Below are positions 63,999 to 64,000 of a stretch of DNA of 64,000 bases, one piece after another. The DNA comes from Symbiodinium microadriaticum (lineage: Eukaryota; Sar; Dinophyceae; Suessiales; Symbiodiniaceae). The stretch spans positions 135,201-199,200 of the forward strand of contig LSRX01000178.1 in NCBI GenBank assembly GCA_001939145.1, read 5' to 3'. The first letter of the stretch is position 1, and each line of letters opens with the position of its first letter. Made by a program: the position numbers and the translations under genes. The notes below the pieces were generated by a model. The model saw only the letters and a program-made list of their open reading frames with translations. It was not told where the DNA came from and ran no database searches.

Positions 63999-64000
63999 CA

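Larger units (their letters stand above)
50365..64000 (-). mobile_element. Giant Ty1/copia-type retroelement with accessory enzyme domains, partial and frame-disrupted
   Basis: A minus-strand block of 13.6 kb with nearly continuous coding and none of the telomere-like repeats found elsewhere. The order protease, integrase, reverse transcriptase, RNase H is that of Ty1/copia elements (integrase before RT). Ordinary copia polyproteins are about 1,300-1,500 residues; this one would approach 4,500 if the frames were joined. The extra length comes from a dioxygenase-like domain between protease and integrase, and from about 5.9 kb after RNase H that carries an unnamed module, an SGNH hydrolase, a Tpt1/KptA-like domain and a zinc ribbon. 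Frame changes are seen near 60,320, 58,207, 57,590, 56,475, 56,030, 55,395, 54,335-54,270 and 52,745. The 5' end and any 5' LTR lie beyond position 64,000. No 3' LTR was recognised between 49,450 and 50,364. That all parts belong to one element is inferred from strand, tight packing and absence of intervening repeats. Confidence 0.9.

Overview
The window looks like dinoflagellate nuclear DNA, most likely a Symbiodiniaceae-type alga. Four things point that way. Short plant/alga-type telomeric motifs (TTTAGGG and CCCTAAA, with CCCTGAA and TTTTAGGG variants) are scattered through the non-coding DNA in both orientations. There is a very large Ty1/copia-type retroelement with enzyme domains that ordinary copia elements lack. 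The single well-preserved host gene, a protein kinase, has no introns. Sequences resembling the 3' end of the dinoflagellate spliced leader (GGCTCAAG, TTTGGCTCAAG) lie just upstream of two minus-strand start codons. The organism assignment is inference.

Layout. Positions 1 to about 4,480 hold short exon-like coding stretches on the + strand, some leucine-rich, separated by telomere-like blocks. From 4,480 to 26,860 there is almost no recognisable coding; the DNA is telomere-like repeats plus several families of ~100-130 bp fold-back elements (called A to H and family I here). At about 16,236-18,790 a sharply bounded AT-rich island interrupts this, with no telomere-like motifs inside. Positions 26,861-29,940 are free of most repeats and contain the intact protein kinase gene (minus strand, 28,861-29,811). 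From 29,950 to about 50,000 the repeat landscape returns with more fold-back elements, a 402-base gap, an ~0.9 kb hexanucleotide array, a 55-bp minisatellite and several microsatellites.

Positions 50,365-64,000 (minus strand) are one retroelement, entering from beyond the right edge. In its 5'-3' order it reads: Gag-like region with two CCCH zinc fingers, aspartic protease (DTGS), a 2-oxoglutarate/Fe(II) dioxygenase-like domain, integrase, copia reverse transcriptase (YVDDF), RNase H with a large insertion, a module resembling one seen in other dinoflagellate retroelements, an SGNH/GDSL hydrolase domain, a Tpt1/KptA RNA 2'-phosphotransferase-like domain, a CxxC-CxxC zinc ribbon and a long low-complexity tail. 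About eight single-base frame changes break it up, yet coding similarity resumes in another frame immediately after each. It therefore reads as one polyprotein of roughly 4,500 residues, either recently damaged or carrying residual indel errors. No LTR was identified at its 3' side, and its 5' side is outside the window.

The retroelement with four accessory modules (dioxygenase, SGNH, Tpt1/KptA and zinc ribbon) is the most interesting object here. The fold-back families, the telomere-like repeats, the AT-rich island and the kinase with a possible prenylation motif come next. Everything was read by eye from sequence and translations; no database or structure search was possible.
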